Shown here one piece after another: positions 36,311 through 46,893 of a stretch of 64,000 nucleotides of DNA. The notes below the pieces were generated by a model, which ran no database searches, was not told the origin of the DNA, and worked only from the letters and a program-made list of their open reading frames with translations. The stretch comes from Prochloraceae cyanobacterium PL24a_bin.78 (GTDB lineage: Bacteria; Cyanobacteriota; Cyanobacteriia; Cyanobacteriales; JANQIW01): contig JANQIW010000081.1 of assembly GCA_028281945.1 (NCBI GenBank), forward strand, positions 1 to 64,000. The letters run 5' to 3'. Both the position numbers and the translations under genes were made by a program. How positions within the stretch are numbered: position 1 is the stretch's first letter; each line of letters starts with the position of its first letter.

Positions 36311-38056
36311 TTATCGACCCAACTCTTCCCTTAAAATAGCCCTATTTTCAATAGCAGGCTGATAGTTATTATCAATTTCGATCGCCCTTTCAAAAGAAGA
36401 TAAAGCATCATTTTTCCGCCCCAATTGATATAAAATAATCCCGCGATTATTCCAAGTATTAACATCATTAGGATTAATATCAAGAGCACGATCAAAAGCC
36501 GCAATAGCCTCATTTTGCCTATTTAAATCGCTCAAAACCAAACCCTTATTACTCCAAGCAGAAGCATAATTAGGATTAATATCAAGAGCACGATCGAAAT
36601 CATTTAAAGCATCTTGAAAACGCTCCATTAATAATAGAATAAAACCGCGATTGTGCACCAATACAGAAGAAGAAGCCAACCCTTGACTTTGCCTAATTTG
36701 GATGGCACGATTAATGGCATCAATTCCACTTTGATATTGCTGTAAAGCCGCCAATAACTCCCCCTTAGTCGCCCAATCTCCAGAATTTTCAGACACATTT
36801 TCAGGATAATTATCAATCGCCTTATTCAAAGCAGTCAAAGCACCATCGAAACGTTGTAATTCTTGCAGGGCACCAGCGCGACACCTCAGTGTCTCATAAT
36901 ATAAATCTCCCTTATCCCTTACCCTTTCCACCTCTAAAATTCTCACAGCTTGGTTACACGCATCCAAAGCTTCCCCATATTGCCTAGCAAATCCCAAGGC
37001 GAATCCTTTGGCAAAATAAGCTAGGGGATAATTAGGTTTAATTTCGATCGCTCGATCGAAAGCCGCAATAGCTTCTTGATTTCGATTGACACGCCATAAC
37101 TGATTCCCTCGATCCAACCAATAGAGAGGATTATTTTGATCTTCCACTTCAATAGTAGGCTCCCAAGATTGGGTTTGGGAATTAGAAATAACAGGAGGAG
37201 GAGAATTTTCCACCCGCAATTTTGACTTTAAACTAGTGCCATTTGCCCACTGAGTAAAGGTTTGAATCGGAATTCCCAGACTTAAACCGAACTTAATGCG
37301 AACAGTATATTTCCCTTCCTCCTCTAAAAACTGACCCACAATTTCATTATCTGAAGTGATTTTTTTCCCATCTGCCCTACCATGAACACCGATTACTCTC
37401 CCTTGAGTATCCAAAACAGGACCACCACTCATCCCTGGAGCAGATAAATTTGTATACAATAATTCATACCCTCTAGAGCCAACTAAAGGATTAGATACAG
37501 ATGTTCCAGAGTTATCAAACAAAATACCAGGATTAAATCTCCACTTTAATTCACCATTTTCATATTCAGCAGGCCATCCTGAGAGGAATATATAAGGCTT
37601 TTCTGGTTGTTGAAGAGATTGCCCTCGATTATAATCAGCACTTGGATACTCCCGATCGCGATATACTTGGTAGTTAAAATTAGATAAAGTAGCTATTCGG
37701 TAATTACGATCGCTAGTAAATTCCAACACAGCTAAATCGATATTGTTAGGTAATTTTTGGATATTAGTTACATTTATAGAATGATTTTCACCATCATAAG
37801 TTTTCAAATCTGCTTCATCATTACCGCCAATAAATTCAACTACGTGCAAAGCCGTCAAAACATAGTATTTATTTCCTTCTCTGCCAATAATAATTCCCGA
37901 ACCAGTTTCACCAGGAGGATAAATTAAAACAGTAATTTCCCTCGCGATATTTTCAATTTCATTAATAGTTAAAGCAGTAGCCATTTGTGGTGCTTGAAGG
38001 ATAACTATTGCAGCACCAAAAGCCATACCTGTTAATTTATAAGAAAAATCCATCAT
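36311..38056 (-). CDS. Trypsin-like serine protease with C-terminal TPR repeats
   Basis: GSGIIIGREGNKYYVLTALHVV, NLSAPGMSGGPVLD; multiple TPRs. Confidence 0.88.
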   Translation of the reverse strand: MMDFSYKLTGMAFGAAIVILQAPQMATALTINEIENIAREITVLIYPPGETGSGIIIGREGNKYYVLTALHVVEFIGGNDEADLKTYDGENHSINVTNIQKLPNNIDLAVLEFTSDRNYRIATLSNFNYQVYRDREYPSADYNRGQSLQQPEKPYIFLSGWPAEYENGELKWRFNPGILFDNSGTSVSNPLVGSRGYELLYTNLSAPGMSGGPVLDTQGRVIGVHGRADGKKITSDNEIVGQFLEEEGKYTVRIKFGLSLGIPIQTFTQWANGTSLKSKLRVENSPPPVISNSQTQSWEPTIEVEDQNNPLYWLDRGNQLWRVNRNQEAIAAFDRAIEIKPNYPLAYFAKGFALGFARQYGEALDACNQAVRILEVERVRDKGDLYYETLRCRAGALQELQRFDGALTALNKAIDNYPENVSENSGDWATKGELLAALQQYQSGIDAINRAIQIRQSQGLASSSVLVHNRGFILLLMERFQDALNDFDRALDINPNYASAWSNKGLVLSDLNRQNEAIAAFDRALDINPNDVNTWNNRGIILYQLGRKNDALSSFERAIEIDNNYQPAIENRAILREELGR

Positions 38057-38215
38057 AAATTTCTTTTTATTAAATTTAATTATACATTAAAGTTTATTTT
38101 TAATCTTTAGATTATATCATGAAGAAAATTCTTTCGGTGGAACATTGATATTAATTGTGCAATTAGCAAATTTTCAATAGTTATTAATATTGTTTTAACT
38201 CAAGACGGTTGACGT

Positions 38216-38231
38216 ATCAATTAATATTGAT
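38216..38231. promoter_or_regulatory. Putative ArsR/SmtB-type operator ATCAA-N6-TTGAT upstream of acr3
   Basis: ATCAATTAATATTGAT, about 85 bp upstream of the acr3 start. Confidence 0.6.
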
Positions 38232-38315
38232 GTAGAATTTACATAGAGAAAAAAAATTTCTAGTGATAATCTAATCGAGAAAATTTTCTTTAAATGATAA
38301 AAAGAGGACTAATTC

Positions 38316-39461
38316 ATGACAACCGATATTAATCCAAAAGCTGTAAAAGCAGGTGGGCAACTCAGCTTTTTTGAAAAATACCTCACAATTTGGGTAGCAG
38401 TTTGTATTGTAGTAGGTATTCTTTTAGGGAAATTATTCCCAGCAGTAGCACAAACCCTAGATGCCATGAGCATTTATAATGTATCAATTCCCATTGCTAT
38501 CTGCCTATTTTTCATGATGTATCCCATTATGGTAAAAATAGATTTTTCCCAAGCAGTCAAAGCAGTCAAAGCACCAAAACCAGTTATTCTTACCTTAGTT
38601 GTAAATTGGTTAATAAAGCCTTTTACCATGGTAGTATTTGCTCAATTTTTCTTAGGATACCTCTTTCAGCCATTATTACAGAATACTGAAATTATTCGAG
38701 GAGTAGAAGTAAGTCTAGCAAATTCCTATATCGCCGGAACAATTTTATTAGGAATCGCGCCTTGTACCGCAATGGTTTTAATGTGGGGTTATTTATCCTA
38801 TAGTAATCAAGGGCATACATTAGTAATGGTGGCAGTTAATTCCTTAGCAATGTTATTTTTATATGCACCTTTGGGAAAATGGTTATTATCTGCTAACAAT
38901 TTAACTGTACCTTGGGAAACCATAGTTTTATCAGTATTGATTTATGTAGGATTACCTTTAGCAGCAGGAATTTATAGTCGATCCTGGATCTTAAAACACA
39001 AAGGAAGAGAATGGTTTGATCAGAAATTCCTCCACTACCTTAATCCAGTGGCGATTTCAGCATTGCTTTTGACTTTAGTATTATTATTTGCCTTCAAGGG
39101 AGAATTAATTGTTAATAATCCTCTTCACATTCTTTTAATTGCTGTACCCCTATTTCTTCAGACAAATTTTATTTTCCTCATCACCTATGTTGCAGGATTA
39201 AAATTAAACCTAACTTACGAAGATGCCGCACCAGCCGCATTAATTGGCGCAAGTAATCATTTTGAAGTAGCCATTGCCACCGCAGTTATTTTATTTGGTT
39301 TAAACTCAGGTGCAGCATTAGCCACCGTAGTGGGAGTATTAATCGAAGTGCCTGTCATGTTAATGTTAGTTGAATTCTGTAAAAAGACCGCTTCTTGGTT
39401 TCCTAGAGATCCTGAAAAAGCAACTTTACTCGATCCTCGTTGTATTAGTTCTATCAAATAA
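38316..39461 (+). CDS. acr3: Arsenite efflux transporter, Acr3 family
   Basis: [55 protein letters not shown]. Confidence 0.95.
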   Translation: MTTDINPKAVKAGGQLSFFEKYLTIWVAVCIVVGILLGKLFPAVAQTLDAMSIYNVSIPIAICLFFMMYPIMVKIDFSQAVKAVKAPKPVILTLVVNWLIKPFTMVVFAQFFLGYLFQPLLQNTEIIRGVEVSLANSYIAGTILLGIAPCTAMVLMWGYLSYSNQGHTLVMVAVNSLAMLFLYAPLGKWLLSANNLTVPWETIVLSVLIYVGLPLAAGIYSRSWILKHKGREWFDQKFLHYLNPVAISALLLTLVLLFAFKGELIVNNPLHILLIAVPLFLQTNFIFLITYVAGLKLNLTYEDAAPAALIGASNHFEVAIATAVILFGLNSGAALATVVGVLIEVPVMLMLVEFCKKTASWFPRDPEKATLLDPRCISSIK

Positions 39462-39488
39462 GGTGATCTAGAAGAAAATATTCCAGAT

Positions 39489-40112
39489 ATGAGCAATTTT
39501 AATCATCCTCCAAGAATATTATTTTTATATGGCTCTTTAAGAGAACGCTCTTATAGTCGTTTACTGGCAGAAGAAGCCGCCCGAATTATTGAAGATCTAG
39601 GAGCAGAAGTAAAGTTTTTTCATTCTCACGATTTGCCATTACGAGGTAGAGTAGAAGAATCTCATCCTAAAGTACAAGAATTAAGAGAATTAAGCCAATG
39701 GTCAGAAGGTCAAGTATGGTCTTCACCAGAAATGCACGGGAATATTACAGGTATTCTTAAGAATCAAATTGATTGGATACCATTAAGTATTGGTTCAATT
39801 CGTCCTACTCAAGGGAAAACTCTTGCTTTAATGCAGGTAAGTGGCGGTTCACAGTCTTTTAATGCTCTTAATACCATGAGAATTTTAGGAAGATGGATGA
39901 GAATGTTTACTATTCCTAATCAATCTTCTGTGGCTAAAGCTTATCAAGAGTTTCATGAGGATGGCAGGATGAAAGACTCTCCTTATCGTGATCGAGTTAT
40001 TGATGTAATGGAGGAACTATATAAATTTACTATGCTATTGCGGGATAAAGTAGATTATTTAACCGAGCGTTATAGTGAAAAAAAGCAAAAGCAAGAAAAA
40101 GAAAACAGTTAA
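39489..40112 (+). CDS. arsH: ArsH family NADPH-dependent FMN reductase
   Basis: [43 protein letters not shown]. Confidence 0.95.
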   Translation: MSNFNHPPRILFLYGSLRERSYSRLLAEEAARIIEDLGAEVKFFHSHDLPLRGRVEESHPKVQELRELSQWSEGQVWSSPEMHGNITGILKNQIDWIPLSIGSIRPTQGKTLALMQVSGGSQSFNALNTMRILGRWMRMFTIPNQSSVAKAYQEFHEDGRMKDSPYRDRVIDVMEELYKFTMLLRDKVDYLTERYSEKKQKQEKENS

Positions 40113-40154
40113 ACATAGAATAAAAACCTAATATTTCAAATAAAGTAAAGAACA

Positions 40155-40550
40155 ATGAAAAAAGTAATGTTCGCTTGTAAAAGGAATTCCTGTCGTTCTC
40201 AAATGGCAGAAGGATTTGCCAAAACATTAGGAAAAGGAAAAATAGAGGTGAACAGTTGTGGCTTAGAGGCTTCAAGAGTACATCCTACCGCCATTGAAGT
40301 AATGAAAGAGATAGGTATCGATATTAGTGACCAAACTTCTAACCCTATTAGTGAATTCAAAGCTCAAGATTATGATGTTGTAATTTCTATGTGTGGTTGT
40401 GGGGTAAATCTACCTCAAGATTGGGTGTTACAAGAAAGATTTGAAGATTGGGAATTAGAAGATCCCGATGGAAAACCTCTTGAAACCTTTCATCGAGTGC
40501 GTGACGAAATTAAAGAAAGAATAACCAAATTAATTGAAAAGATATCATAG
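40155..40550 (+). CDS. arsC: Arsenate reductase, LMW phosphatase-like fold
   Basis: MFACKRNSCRSQMAEGFAK; VVISMCGCGVNLP. Confidence 0.93.
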   Translation: MKKVMFACKRNSCRSQMAEGFAKTLGKGKIEVNSCGLEASRVHPTAIEVMKEIGIDISDQTSNPISEFKAQDYDVVISMCGCGVNLPQDWVLQERFEDWELEDPDGKPLETFHRVRDEIKERITKLIEKIS

Positions 40551-40594
40551 AAACTACTTAAAGTTCTAATTTCTATAATGATCTTAAAAAGAAA

Positions 40595-40638
40595 TAGGAA
40601 TACTTGAGAATATTATAGCTATATCCATAGTATTCCTA
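40595..40638. terminator. Bidirectional hairpin terminator candidate between convergent arsC and M48 gene
   Basis: Perfect 10-bp arms TAGGAATACT / AGTATTCCTA followed by CTCTTTTAT. Confidence 0.6.
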
Positions 40639-40658
40639 CTCTTTTATAAGCCGTTAAA

Positions 40659-42554
40659 TTAAAACTCAATTCTAAAAACCCTAGCCCTTCCCAGAGTTTC
40701 AGTAACTTCCAATGTCAAACCTTGAGCTTCGCTGTTTTCCCAACCAACACCTATACCAGAAGGCACATAGATTTTTCCAGTACGAGTGCTATTAGGTTGA
40801 ATAACATCTTCACCTGTATTATCATCAAAATTGAATTCACTTAAAATTCTCGATCCATCACCACGATAAATTAATACCCTTTCTGGAATAATTTTAACCT
40901 TCCGTTCACTATTATTGACAATAGAAAGACTCAAGGTAAAACTACGATCTTCTTCCACATTAGCATCGTGTAAACGAATTTCAACATCACTTTTCTTTTG
41001 AAGTAAAGCTATTTCCACCTTACCTGTAATTGGTTCATTTGATGGAGGAGATGATCTGTCTTGAGGAATAGAATCAACTAATGCTTCGGGACTAGAAATA
41101 CCTTTAACAGCCGTTTGATATTCAATAACCCCTTCTTTAGCATAACGATTATAACCATTACGTTCAATTAAATCTTCAAGATATTTCACTCTTTTAGCAG
41201 GAACAGGATGAGTTGCCAACCAAGGAGTCTTGGTAGAAGAATTACCACTAATTTGTTTGATAATATTCATCATACTATGAACTCCATCAGCCGAATAACC
41301 AGCTGTAGAAATCACTCTTGTAGCAAGTTCATCAGCTTGACGCTCAAAACTACGAGAAGTATCTGCTAAAATAAATTGATTAGCAATATTTGCCATTGGA
41401 GTTACTTCAGTCAAAATATCTAAACTTTCTCGATTTACCATTTTTTTGAAACTATGTGATAAAACGGAGTGAGCAACTTCATGACCTAGTAATCCAGCTA
41501 ATTCTGCTTCGGAATTCATTTGTTCTAATATTCCCGTATTAACAAATATTTTCCCTCCAGGAAAGGCAAAAGCATTAATATTAGGATCTTCAACTATAAA
41601 AAACTCATAATTAAAATCATCTCTTCCCATTAGTTTTGCGATATTTTGCCCCACTTGATTAACATAATTCACCATAGTTTCGTCTTCAACTAAAGTTAAC
41701 TGGGTTTTATATTGCTGTGCCAACATTTCTCCTGCTTTGGCTTCTCCATCTAATAAGATACTCATTCTAGAGACTCCTTCTCTTCCTCTGAGTGCGGCAA
41801 TGATAATCCCTTTGGAAATCAAATCTTGCTGAATTTGAGATCTAAATTTTTTCTCATTTTCCATTGCTAAGTTTTGATATTTTGGAGCTTCTGGATGTTC
41901 TGGATTGGTGATGGCAAATTGACGGGCAGCAATGGATGCTTCTAGCCATCTTCTCTCTTCTCCCAGCAAATTGATTTGGGTATCTAATGATGTTGTTACG
42001 TTTGGATATAAACTTCTGGTATTTTCTAGGATCTCAATAGCTTCTTCTGTGCGATCGTATTTCACCAATTGCTGTACATACAATAACTGACCTGGAATAA
42101 ATTGAGGATAATTTTCACTTAATAACTGTAAAGGTTGTATAATTTTACTTTCTAAATTATCTCTAATTCCTTCATTAGCTATACGCCAATAAACTTTTGC
42201 AGCTGGATCTATTTTATCTATATCGTCAGCTTTTAAAATTGGTTGTGGAATAGGTGCCGGTTGAGCAAAATCTGGTTTCACTTGTCGCTGGAGACTTCGT
42301 GCCATTCTCAGATTACCTTGCTCGTAGAATTGATCGGCTTTTGCTAACACTTGATAGCGATTTGCATCAAATAATTGGAAAATTTGAGCTACTTCAAAAG
42401 ATTTATCTAAATCTAAATTACTATTTAGTTCTGTTTTAATTTCTGAACTTACAGATTTTGATATTACTTGTGAATTAGGACTAAAAACCAAGATAATTGT
42501 TAAACTAACTAGAAAAGCTATGGTTAAACTTTTCCATAATCTTCTTTGTCTCAT
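40659..42554 (-). CDS. M48 family metalloprotease, BepA-like, with TPR-like N-terminus
   Basis: LLGHEVAHSVLSHS (HExxH), SFERQADELA. Confidence 0.9.
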   Translation of the reverse strand: MRQRRLWKSLTIAFLVSLTIILVFSPNSQVISKSVSSEIKTELNSNLDLDKSFEVAQIFQLFDANRYQVLAKADQFYEQGNLRMARSLQRQVKPDFAQPAPIPQPILKADDIDKIDPAAKVYWRIANEGIRDNLESKIIQPLQLLSENYPQFIPGQLLYVQQLVKYDRTEEAIEILENTRSLYPNVTTSLDTQINLLGEERRWLEASIAARQFAITNPEHPEAPKYQNLAMENEKKFRSQIQQDLISKGIIIAALRGREGVSRMSILLDGEAKAGEMLAQQYKTQLTLVEDETMVNYVNQVGQNIAKLMGRDDFNYEFFIVEDPNINAFAFPGGKIFVNTGILEQMNSEAELAGLLGHEVAHSVLSHSFKKMVNRESLDILTEVTPMANIANQFILADTSRSFERQADELATRVISTAGYSADGVHSMMNIIKQISGNSSTKTPWLATHPVPAKRVKYLEDLIERNGYNRYAKEGVIEYQTAVKGISSPEALVDSIPQDRSSPPSNEPITGKVEIALLQKKSDVEIRLHDANVEEDRSFTLSLSIVNNSERKVKIIPERVLIYRGDGSRILSEFNFDDNTGEDVIQPNSTRTGKIYVPSGIGVGWENSEAQGLTLEVTETLGRARVFRIEF

Positions 42555-42593
42555 TTATCTATCACCTTTATTATTTATTAGATTATAGAGATT

Positions 42594-44372
42594 TTACCAT
42601 AATGGTGGTCCTGATGGTGGTTTGTAACTTGGAGAATTATTAATAGGAGGAGTTTTTCTCCGTGATTGCTCTCTATTAGATTCTCTTCTAATGACTCTTC
42701 TTCTAATAGCTTCTCTTCTCGCTTTTCTTCTCGCGCTTTCTTGTTGCCTTTGAATTTCAACTAATTGATTAATTTTTTGATCAATTTCTTCTATTTGTAT
42801 TTGAGAGTTATTTAGCTGTTGTTGTATTTCATTGTTAAATAAGGTATCTTTGGGAAACTTTTCTAATTTTTCTCCAATTTCTTGCCATTTAACTTTAGCT
42901 TGTCTAAAGTCATTAATAGTTGTAGCAGCTTCCGTTTCTCTTTTACTTTCATTAATTAATGAATTTATTTCTCCTAATTGAGCCTCGGCTTTACGTTCTT
43001 TTTCAAGTCTATCGTCAATTTTTTCTAATTCTTGTTCATAATTTTTTATTGTTTCTTTTCCTTGATCATAGACTTTAACATCGGAAGGAATAGTTTTTAA
43101 TTCACTAATAGCAGTATTTAAATCATTACGACTTACTTCTAACGCTGTAATATTTTGAGCTTCTAAAGCAGTTTCAATACTTTGAATGCCATTTTCTTGA
43201 GCTTCATCATATTTTTCTTGGTATTCCTTATCTTTAGCACAGTTATCAAGTATCTTGCATATTGAAGAAATAGAAGGAGATTTTATGGCAATAAAACTAC
43301 CTCCAAGTAAAAGTATTCCCACCAGAGAGCTAATTATTATAGTAATCGTTTTATTTTTGTTAGATTTTTCTTCAGTTTTGGGATTAACTGCTATCGTTTT
43401 CAATAAATTTTTTTGAGTATTATTTGAATTTGAAACTACTGTTTTAACAGAATTTACTTTTGTTTTTTTCGATTTATATATTGATTCAGAAGGAGAAGCT
43501 ATCATCGTAGACACAGCTTTTCTAGTAAAATTTTGATTAAATTCTCCCAATATTTCACTCGCAGATTGATATCGATCAGCAGGAATTTCCGCCAACATTT
43601 TATTAAAAACTTGAGATAATTTACCACTTATCGTGATATATTGCCCCCAATTCCACTTCATAGATAAACTATCAAAGATCTCATTAGGCTCTCTTCCCGT
43701 TAATAAGACTAAAGCTGTTACAGCTAAAGCATAAAGATCACTACAAGGATAACATTTCCCTATACGAATTTGTTCCGGAGGCGAATAACCTTGTTTTCCT
43801 ACAATCGAACCTGAAACTGAATTACCATCAAAACTAGAACATACTTGGGTCATTACCTCTCTTACAACGCCAAAATCGATGAGCATTACTTTACCATTCT
43901 TAGAAAACATAATATTATCAGGAGAAATATCTCTATGAATAATACTTCTAGAATGAATATAATCTAAAACAGGCAATAATTCTTTTAACCATTGAGTGAT
44001 TTCAGCTTCTTGAAAAACCCGATTTTCTTTTTTAAGATTGTTAAGTAAATCTCTATAAGTTTGTCCATCAATATATTCCTGAACGATAAATAAACCTTCT
44101 GATTGTTCAAAAAAATCTAGAAATTGAGGAATTTGAGGATGACTTAATTGCTGTAGGGTTCGCGCTTCCCGTTCAAATAATTCCCGGCATTTTTCCATAG
44201 CTTCCCCATTGGAAACGCTAGGAAAAAATTCTTTGACAACACAGGGGCGATCATGAAAAAGAGTATCACTCGCTATATAAGTGCGCCCAAAACCGCCTTG
44301 GCCAATAACACGCTTAATCAGATAGCGGTTATTCAATAATGTATCTGAGAGTATTTTTGGTTTCACTATCAA
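42594..44372 (-). CDS. Serine/threonine protein kinase with TM and coiled-coil C-terminus
   Basis: IGQGGFGRTYIASD, IIHRDISPDNIM, LIDFGVVRE. Confidence 0.93.
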   Translation of the reverse strand: MIVKPKILSDTLLNNRYLIKRVIGQGGFGRTYIASDTLFHDRPCVVKEFFPSVSNGEAMEKCRELFEREARTLQQLSHPQIPQFLDFFEQSEGLFIVQEYIDGQTYRDLLNNLKKENRVFQEAEITQWLKELLPVLDYIHSRSIIHRDISPDNIMFSKNGKVMLIDFGVVREVMTQVCSSFDGNSVSGSIVGKQGYSPPEQIRIGKCYPCSDLYALAVTALVLLTGREPNEIFDSLSMKWNWGQYITISGKLSQVFNKMLAEIPADRYQSASEILGEFNQNFTRKAVSTMIASPSESIYKSKKTKVNSVKTVVSNSNNTQKNLLKTIAVNPKTEEKSNKNKTITIIISSLVGILLLGGSFIAIKSPSISSICKILDNCAKDKEYQEKYDEAQENGIQSIETALEAQNITALEVSRNDLNTAISELKTIPSDVKVYDQGKETIKNYEQELEKIDDRLEKERKAEAQLGEINSLINESKRETEAATTINDFRQAKVKWQEIGEKLEKFPKDTLFNNEIQQQLNNSQIQIEEIDQKINQLVEIQRQQESARRKARREAIRRRVIRRESNREQSRRKTPPINNSPSYKPPSGPPLW

Positions 44373-44477
44373 ACTACTAAATTATAGTAGTAATTCTACT
44401 TTCAATATTGTGGCAAAAAATTTCTCTAAATACAAATGATCTTGGTTAAATTCTTTAACAAATAATTAAGAGGTGTT

Positions 44478-44558
44478 TTACTCCATGGGTTTAATGGTAA
44501 TAATCCTCCGATGTCGAGAATCCCTTGCTACAGTAGTTTTGTAATCAAACCCTAGCAT
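44478..44558 (-). pseudogene. 3'-end relic of a methyltransferase gene like 45753..46715
   Basis: MLGFDYKTTVARDSRHRRIITIKPME* vs EVGFNYKTTVASDPRHRTIIGIKPMK*. Confidence 0.8.
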
Positions 44559-44688
44559 TATATTATTTTCTCAAACTATGGTAGAATTCTTTCTTTAAGG
44601 TGATTTTGTGCCTCTTCTTATGAGAGACTTTTATACTAAAGTACCATATTTCCAATCTTAAATTAACCACCATTCAAATTAGAAAATA

Positions 44689-45630
44689 ATGAAACGCATT
44701 GTTACGGACTCTAATAATATCGGATTCCTTACTTTTGGAGAAGGAGAAAAACCAAATCCACTTCCCCATCAAAGCCTTATCAAAGTAACAAAATATTCTC
44801 TCAATCGAGGAGAGATTGTCATGGCCAAAGATGCTCAAAAAAATAGTTCCATCGGGTGGGATTATGTAGGAATTATTGAAGAAACTGCCTCCGATGGCAA
44901 AGGCTTTCCTCAAGGAACCAGAGTCGTTGGCTGGAGACCAGAACAGGATGCTTTTGCCGAATATGTCATTGGGGAGCCGAGGTATTTTGCACCCATTCCT
45001 GATGATGTTTCCGATGCTCAAGCAGCTACTCTCCCCGTGGCTGGTTTAACAGCTTTAGCAGCTATTGACAAAGGAACCCGACTTATTGGTAACTCAGTGC
45101 TTGTTAACGGCATAACTGGTGGAGTGGGCTTTTTTGCCTTACAGTTAGCAAAACTCAGTGGAGCCAGAGTTGTAGCACAAATTCGCAAATCAGAGCAAGT
45201 AGATTTTGCCAAGAGCATAGGGGCGGATGCTGTGGTGGTGACGATCGATGGTAAGGAGTTGAAAACAGAAGGTCCTTATCGCTTAGTGATTGATGGTGTT
45301 TTTGGGCCTGTCTTTGATAAATTGCTGGAAAATACTGAAAAAGGAGGCACTCTAGTTTGTTATGGTGGCTCCGGTGGCTATGATAGTGAATTTTCTGTCT
45401 TATCTTTGATTGGTAATGGTGGGCAGCGTAGTGTTTATGGTTTGACTCTCTATACTGAAGTTGAATTGGAACCTTCTTCTATTGCTTTGGCAAGATTACT
45501 ACGTCTTGTGGCTGATGGCAAAATTAAAGTCCCTCAAATTGTAGAAGCAGATTGGTCAGAAACTCCTCGTTATGCTCAAGATCTTCTAGATCGTAAATTT
45601 GAAGGTAAAGCTGTTTTAACAGTGTCTTGA
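44689..45630 (+). CDS. Zinc-type alcohol dehydrogenase/quinone oxidoreductase (MDR family)
   Basis: GWDYVGIIEETASDGKGFPQGTRVVGW; NGITGGVGFFALQLAKLSGARVVAQ. Confidence 0.9.
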   Translation: MKRIVTDSNNIGFLTFGEGEKPNPLPHQSLIKVTKYSLNRGEIVMAKDAQKNSSIGWDYVGIIEETASDGKGFPQGTRVVGWRPEQDAFAEYVIGEPRYFAPIPDDVSDAQAATLPVAGLTALAAIDKGTRLIGNSVLVNGITGGVGFFALQLAKLSGARVVAQIRKSEQVDFAKSIGADAVVVTIDGKELKTEGPYRLVIDGVFGPVFDKLLENTEKGGTLVCYGGSGGYDSEFSVLSLIGNGGQRSVYGLTLYTEVELEPSSIALARLLRLVADGKIKVPQIVEADWSETPRYAQDLLDRKFEGKAVLTVS

Positions 45631-45660
45631 CATCTGTGGTAAATACTCTGTAATAATTTT

Positions 45661-45713
45661 TTATACTAAATCCTGTTTTTATAAATGGGCTATTCAAACC
45701 GGATTTGGTATAA
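45661..45713. repeat. Short palindromic (MITE-like or terminator-like) element
   Basis: TTATACTAAATCCTGTTTT ... CAAACCGGATTTGGTATAA inverted repeat. Confidence 0.55.
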
Positions 45714-45752
45714 TTGGGAATTATATTTTGAAAAACCATTCATTGAAGATTA

Positions 45753-46715
45753 TCATTTCATGGGCTTAATCCCGATAATAGTTCGATGTCGAGGATCGCT
45801 TGCTACAGTAGTTTTATAATTAAAACCTACTTCCATTAGACATTCTTCTATATTAAAAGTATAATAATCATCGCTCCAAGGTTCAGTACTTTTCATTAAA
45901 ACAAAAAGAGCAGGAGGAAGATTTTGAATGACAGGAGAATTAGGATTATTATCTACAATAGCTAAACATCCTCCGGGTCGTAAAATCCTTAAAGCTTCCT
46001 GAAAAACAGCTTTAGTTGCATACCTTGGTAGTTCGTGAAGCAGAAATTGAGCAGTAATCACATCAAAATAATTTTCAGGAAAATCTGTTTTTTCAGCTAA
46101 ACAATGAATCCATTGTGAAATTTTTTCTTTTTCATCAAGAGATTTGGCGACAGATAACATATACGGAGATAAATCTAAACCTATTGTATTGATATCTTTC
46201 TGTTCTTTGTTAGTATAAAAATCATGAAGAGCTAAAGTAGAAATACCAACTGAACATCCTAAATCTAAAATATTACTTACAGATGATGGACTATACTGTA
46301 CCAAAACTTCATGAAAACTAGAACGAAGTTTTTCTTGTGCCTTCTGCCATGTAAGATTTTCCTCTTTCCAAACTCTTAATGCCATAGAGAGAGTAGCCGA
46401 TGGTGCTTCAAAAGCTGCTTGCCAACATAAATTACCTTCATCATAGGCATGAAAAGGCTGTTGATAATAGTCAGGGTAAATAATATTCTCATTAATAATT
46501 TCTGGTAATACTTCTTTGACTCCAGATTGTGCTAAATCTTCAGTATTTTGTCGCCAAGGAATACCATTTTTTTCAGCAGTTTTGATCAACACTTGTCGCG
46601 CTTGATATTTCATCAATTTGTAGATAGGTTTAGTTTGAATTAGAAGATTAACAAATTTGGAGAGTAAATCTTCTCCTGCCCAATCTGGTTTAATGTTATT
46701 GATGGTTTTGGTCAT
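45753..46715 (-). CDS. SAM-dependent methyltransferase
   Basis: NILDLGCSVGISTLAL; ITAQFLLHELPRYAT; RILRPGGCLAIVDNNP. Confidence 0.88.
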   Translation of the reverse strand: MTKTINNIKPDWAGEDLLSKFVNLLIQTKPIYKLMKYQARQVLIKTAEKNGIPWRQNTEDLAQSGVKEVLPEIINENIIYPDYYQQPFHAYDEGNLCWQAAFEAPSATLSMALRVWKEENLTWQKAQEKLRSSFHEVLVQYSPSSVSNILDLGCSVGISTLALHDFYTNKEQKDINTIGLDLSPYMLSVAKSLDEKEKISQWIHCLAEKTDFPENYFDVITAQFLLHELPRYATKAVFQEALRILRPGGCLAIVDNNPNSPVIQNLPPALFVLMKSTEPWSDDYYTFNIEECLMEVGFNYKTTVASDPRHRTIIGIKPMK

Positions 46716-46770
46716 AAAATATTACTAATAAAATATTACTAATAAACTATTACTAATAAATATCACTAAT
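46716..46770. repeat. Degenerate ~14-bp AT-rich tandem repeat upstream of the methyltransferase
   Basis: AAAATATTACTAAT x2, AAACTATTACTAAT, AAATATCACTAAT. Confidence 0.7.
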
Positions 46771-46893
46771 TGATTATTTTAAACGAGGAAAATTAATATT
46801 TTTGAAATTTTTTTTGATTATAATCTAAAAAGAAAATAGTTAATCTAATTCGATTAAACAAATTAGATTATGGTTAAGATTAAAAGATTAAAT

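Noticed and set aside
45524-45739. 71-aa minus ORF overlapping the oxidoreductase 3' end
   Set aside because: Antisense to a conserved gene and built partly from the palindromic repeat.
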